The notes under the pieces: model-generated | Databases searched by the model: none | What the model was told of the DNA's origin: nothing | What the model saw: only the letters and a program-made list of their open reading frames with translations | Made by a program: the position numbers and the translations under genes | NCBI GenBank assembly: GCA_003157195.1 | Contig: PMIU01000060.1 | Location: 1,281 to 8,033 of the forward strand | Source: Candidatus Nomurabacteria bacterium | GTDB lineage: Bacteria > Patescibacteriota > Minisyncoccia > Phycocordibacterales > UBA9973 | DNA length: 6,753 nucleotides | Reading direction: 5' to 3' | In this document: positions 5,749 to 6,753 of the stretch, piece after piece | How the letters are laid out: each line of letters begins with the position of its first letter | How positions within the stretch are numbered: position 1 is the stretch's first letter

Positions 5749-6138
5749 ATGGAAAAAGAGAAAAGAAAAATTTTAATAGTGGATGATGACAATTTTCTTT
5801 TGGATATGTACGCGCTCAAATTCAGCCAGAACAATTTTGAAGTTTATACGGCGAGTAGTGGTCTGCAAGCGATAGATAAAATGAAAGGGGGATTAAATCC
5901 GGATGTGATGTTGATGGATATAATTATGCCGGAGATGGATGGTTTTGAAATGTTGGCGCAAATAAATATGCAAAAGTTGTGTTCAAATTGCATAAAAATA
6001 GTTTTATCTAATAAAAGCGAACAAAAAGATATTGATGAAGGCAAAAAATTGGGAGTGGCAGGGTACATCGTAAAAGCAAATTCCACCCCAGCCGAAGTTA
6101 TTGACCAGGTGGTTAAAATTTTAGAAAATAAAAAATAA
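5749..6138 (+). CDS. Stand-alone CheY-like response regulator in the pilus cluster
   Basis: The 129-residue product is a complete single receiver domain with nothing attached. Expected catalytic residues are all present: the acidic pocket D12-D13, phospho-acceptor D57 in LMDIIMPEMDGFEML, switch residue S87 in VLSNKSE, and K109 in YIVKANS. With no DNA-binding or enzyme output domain, it should act by protein-protein contact, as CheY or the PilG/PilH twitching regulators do. The place between pilB and pilT suggests it adjusts the motors or PilM, but this is inference from context. No histidine kinase is encoded in the window. It begins 27 bp after pilB behind an extended -10 box, and pilT starts 3 bp after its stop, so it and pilT are probably co-transcribed. 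Confidence 0.92.
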   Translation: MEKEKRKILIVDDDNFLLDMYALKFSQNNFEVYTASSGLQAIDKMKGGLNPDVMLMDIIMPEMDGFEMLAQINMQKLCSNCIKIVLSNKSEQKDIDEGKKLGVAGYIVKANSTPAEVIDQVVKILENKK

Positions 6139-6141
6139 ATT

Positions 6142-6753
6142 ATGAAAGATTATAAAAAAGAATTTGAAGAACTTATTTTAACTGTTATCCACGAAAATGG
6201 TTCAGATTTGCATTTGGGTGCTGGGCGTGTGCCGGCCATTCGCGTTTCCGGCGAGCTTATTTTCCTCGCCAAACACGCAGTTTTGACCCAGGAAGACATA
6301 TTGGGAATTTTGGGTGAAATATTGGAAAAAACAAAAATTGAAAAATTCAAAGAAGAGCAAGAAGCCGATTTTTCTTATGACTTTCGCGGAGAAGCTAGAT
6401 TGCGTGGCAATGCTTTTTTTCAAAAAGGTTTGATAAATATTGTTTTTCGCTTGGTGCCGAAAGTCCAGACCATGGAGCAATTGCATTTGCCTTCTGTTTT
6501 AGCCGATCTGGCTCGCAAGAAACAAGGATTTTTCCTCGTTGTCGGTCCTGTCGGACAAGGTAAATCAACCACCTTATCCGCGATGATTGATGTTATTAAT
6601 AATGAGCAAGCGCGCAATATCATTACCATCGAAGATCCGATTGAACACGTTTATGTGCCAAATAAATCCATCATTAGCCAGCGCGAAGTCGGTATCGATA
6701 CCAAAGATTTCCACGTGGCATTGAAAGAAGTTTTCCGTGAGGACGTGAATGTG
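6142..6753 (+). CDS. pilT: Type IV pilus retraction ATPase PilT, N-terminal 204 residues (partial)
   Basis: PilT is the hexameric ATPase that disassembles the pilus and powers twitching and DNA uptake. The open frame starts at the ATG at 6142, three bases after the response regulator stop, and runs through the window end. Visible parts are the N-terminal PAS-like domain with SDLHLGAGRVPAIRVSGEL (21-39), the AFFQKGLINIVFRLVP strand region (91-106) and the RecA-like motor with Walker A GPVGQGKST (135-143) and Asp box TIEDPIEHVY (162-171). The sequence ends at FREDVNV, just where the Walker B segment (usually followed by a GEMRD-like motif) begins. Full PilT is around 340-370 residues, so roughly 40% is missing. 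The Walker A differs from the common GPTGSGKST at two variable positions but keeps the G-K-S/T core. SDLHL and the lack of a long GspE-like N-terminal domain separate it from PilB. Confidence 0.92.
   Translation, partial: MKDYKKEFEELILTVIHENGSDLHLGAGRVPAIRVSGELIFLAKHAVLTQEDILGILGEILEKTKIEKFKEEQEADFSYDFRGEARLRGNAFFQKGLINIVFRLVPKVQTMEQLHLPSVLADLARKKQGFFLVVGPVGQGKSTTLSAMIDVINNEQARNIITIEDPIEHVYVPNKSIISQREVGIDTKDFHVALKEVFREDVNV

Overview
The window looks like a piece of a Patescibacteria (Candidate Phyla Radiation, probably Parcubacteria-like) genome. This is inferred from the compact AT-rich layout with gene gaps of a few bases, starts that mostly lack a Shine-Dalgarno, a secretin-free type IV pilus cluster with short PilN/PilO/PilP-position proteins, and a partial gene at the left edge whose Cys-rich start resembles small zinc-ribbon proteins common in that group. 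The standard bacterial code fits: no real gene has an in-frame TGA, and the intact genes end in TAA or TAG.

Left part (1-981): the 5' end of a zinc-ribbon protein gene runs leftward off the window. Divergent to it is a remnant of rsmE (16S rRNA m3U methyltransferase) that keeps only the N-terminal PUA-like domain. It breaks off inside a perfect 12-bp palindrome (289-315). That palindrome lies flush against the stop codon of a convergent comF-family gene (316-981, minus strand).

Middle and right (1016-6753): a colinear type IV pilus operon-like block on the plus strand, divergent from comF across 34 bp. The order is pilM (actin-like cytoplasmic ring protein), a PilN-like membrane protein, a PilO-like membrane protein, a small PilP-position membrane protein, pilB (extension ATPase), a stand-alone CheY-like response regulator, and the first 204 codons of pilT (retraction ATPase), cut by the window end. 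PilM/N/O and the PilP-position protein should form the inner alignment platform, PilB and PilT power extension and retraction, and the receiver protein may tune the switch. comF next door suggests, but does not prove, a DNA-uptake role.

The main oddities are not the pilus genes themselves. They are two different palindromic elements sitting exactly at gene boundaries: 289-315 at the rsmE/comF junction, and a 118-bp element with 22-bp inverted arms at 3856-3973 that fills the whole gap between the PilP-position stop codon and the pilB start codon. A second recurring feature is TATAAT-like boxes only 10-11 nt before start codons, consistent with near-leaderless transcripts. I see no CRISPR array, tRNA, rRNA, transposase or evidence of a wholly new system.
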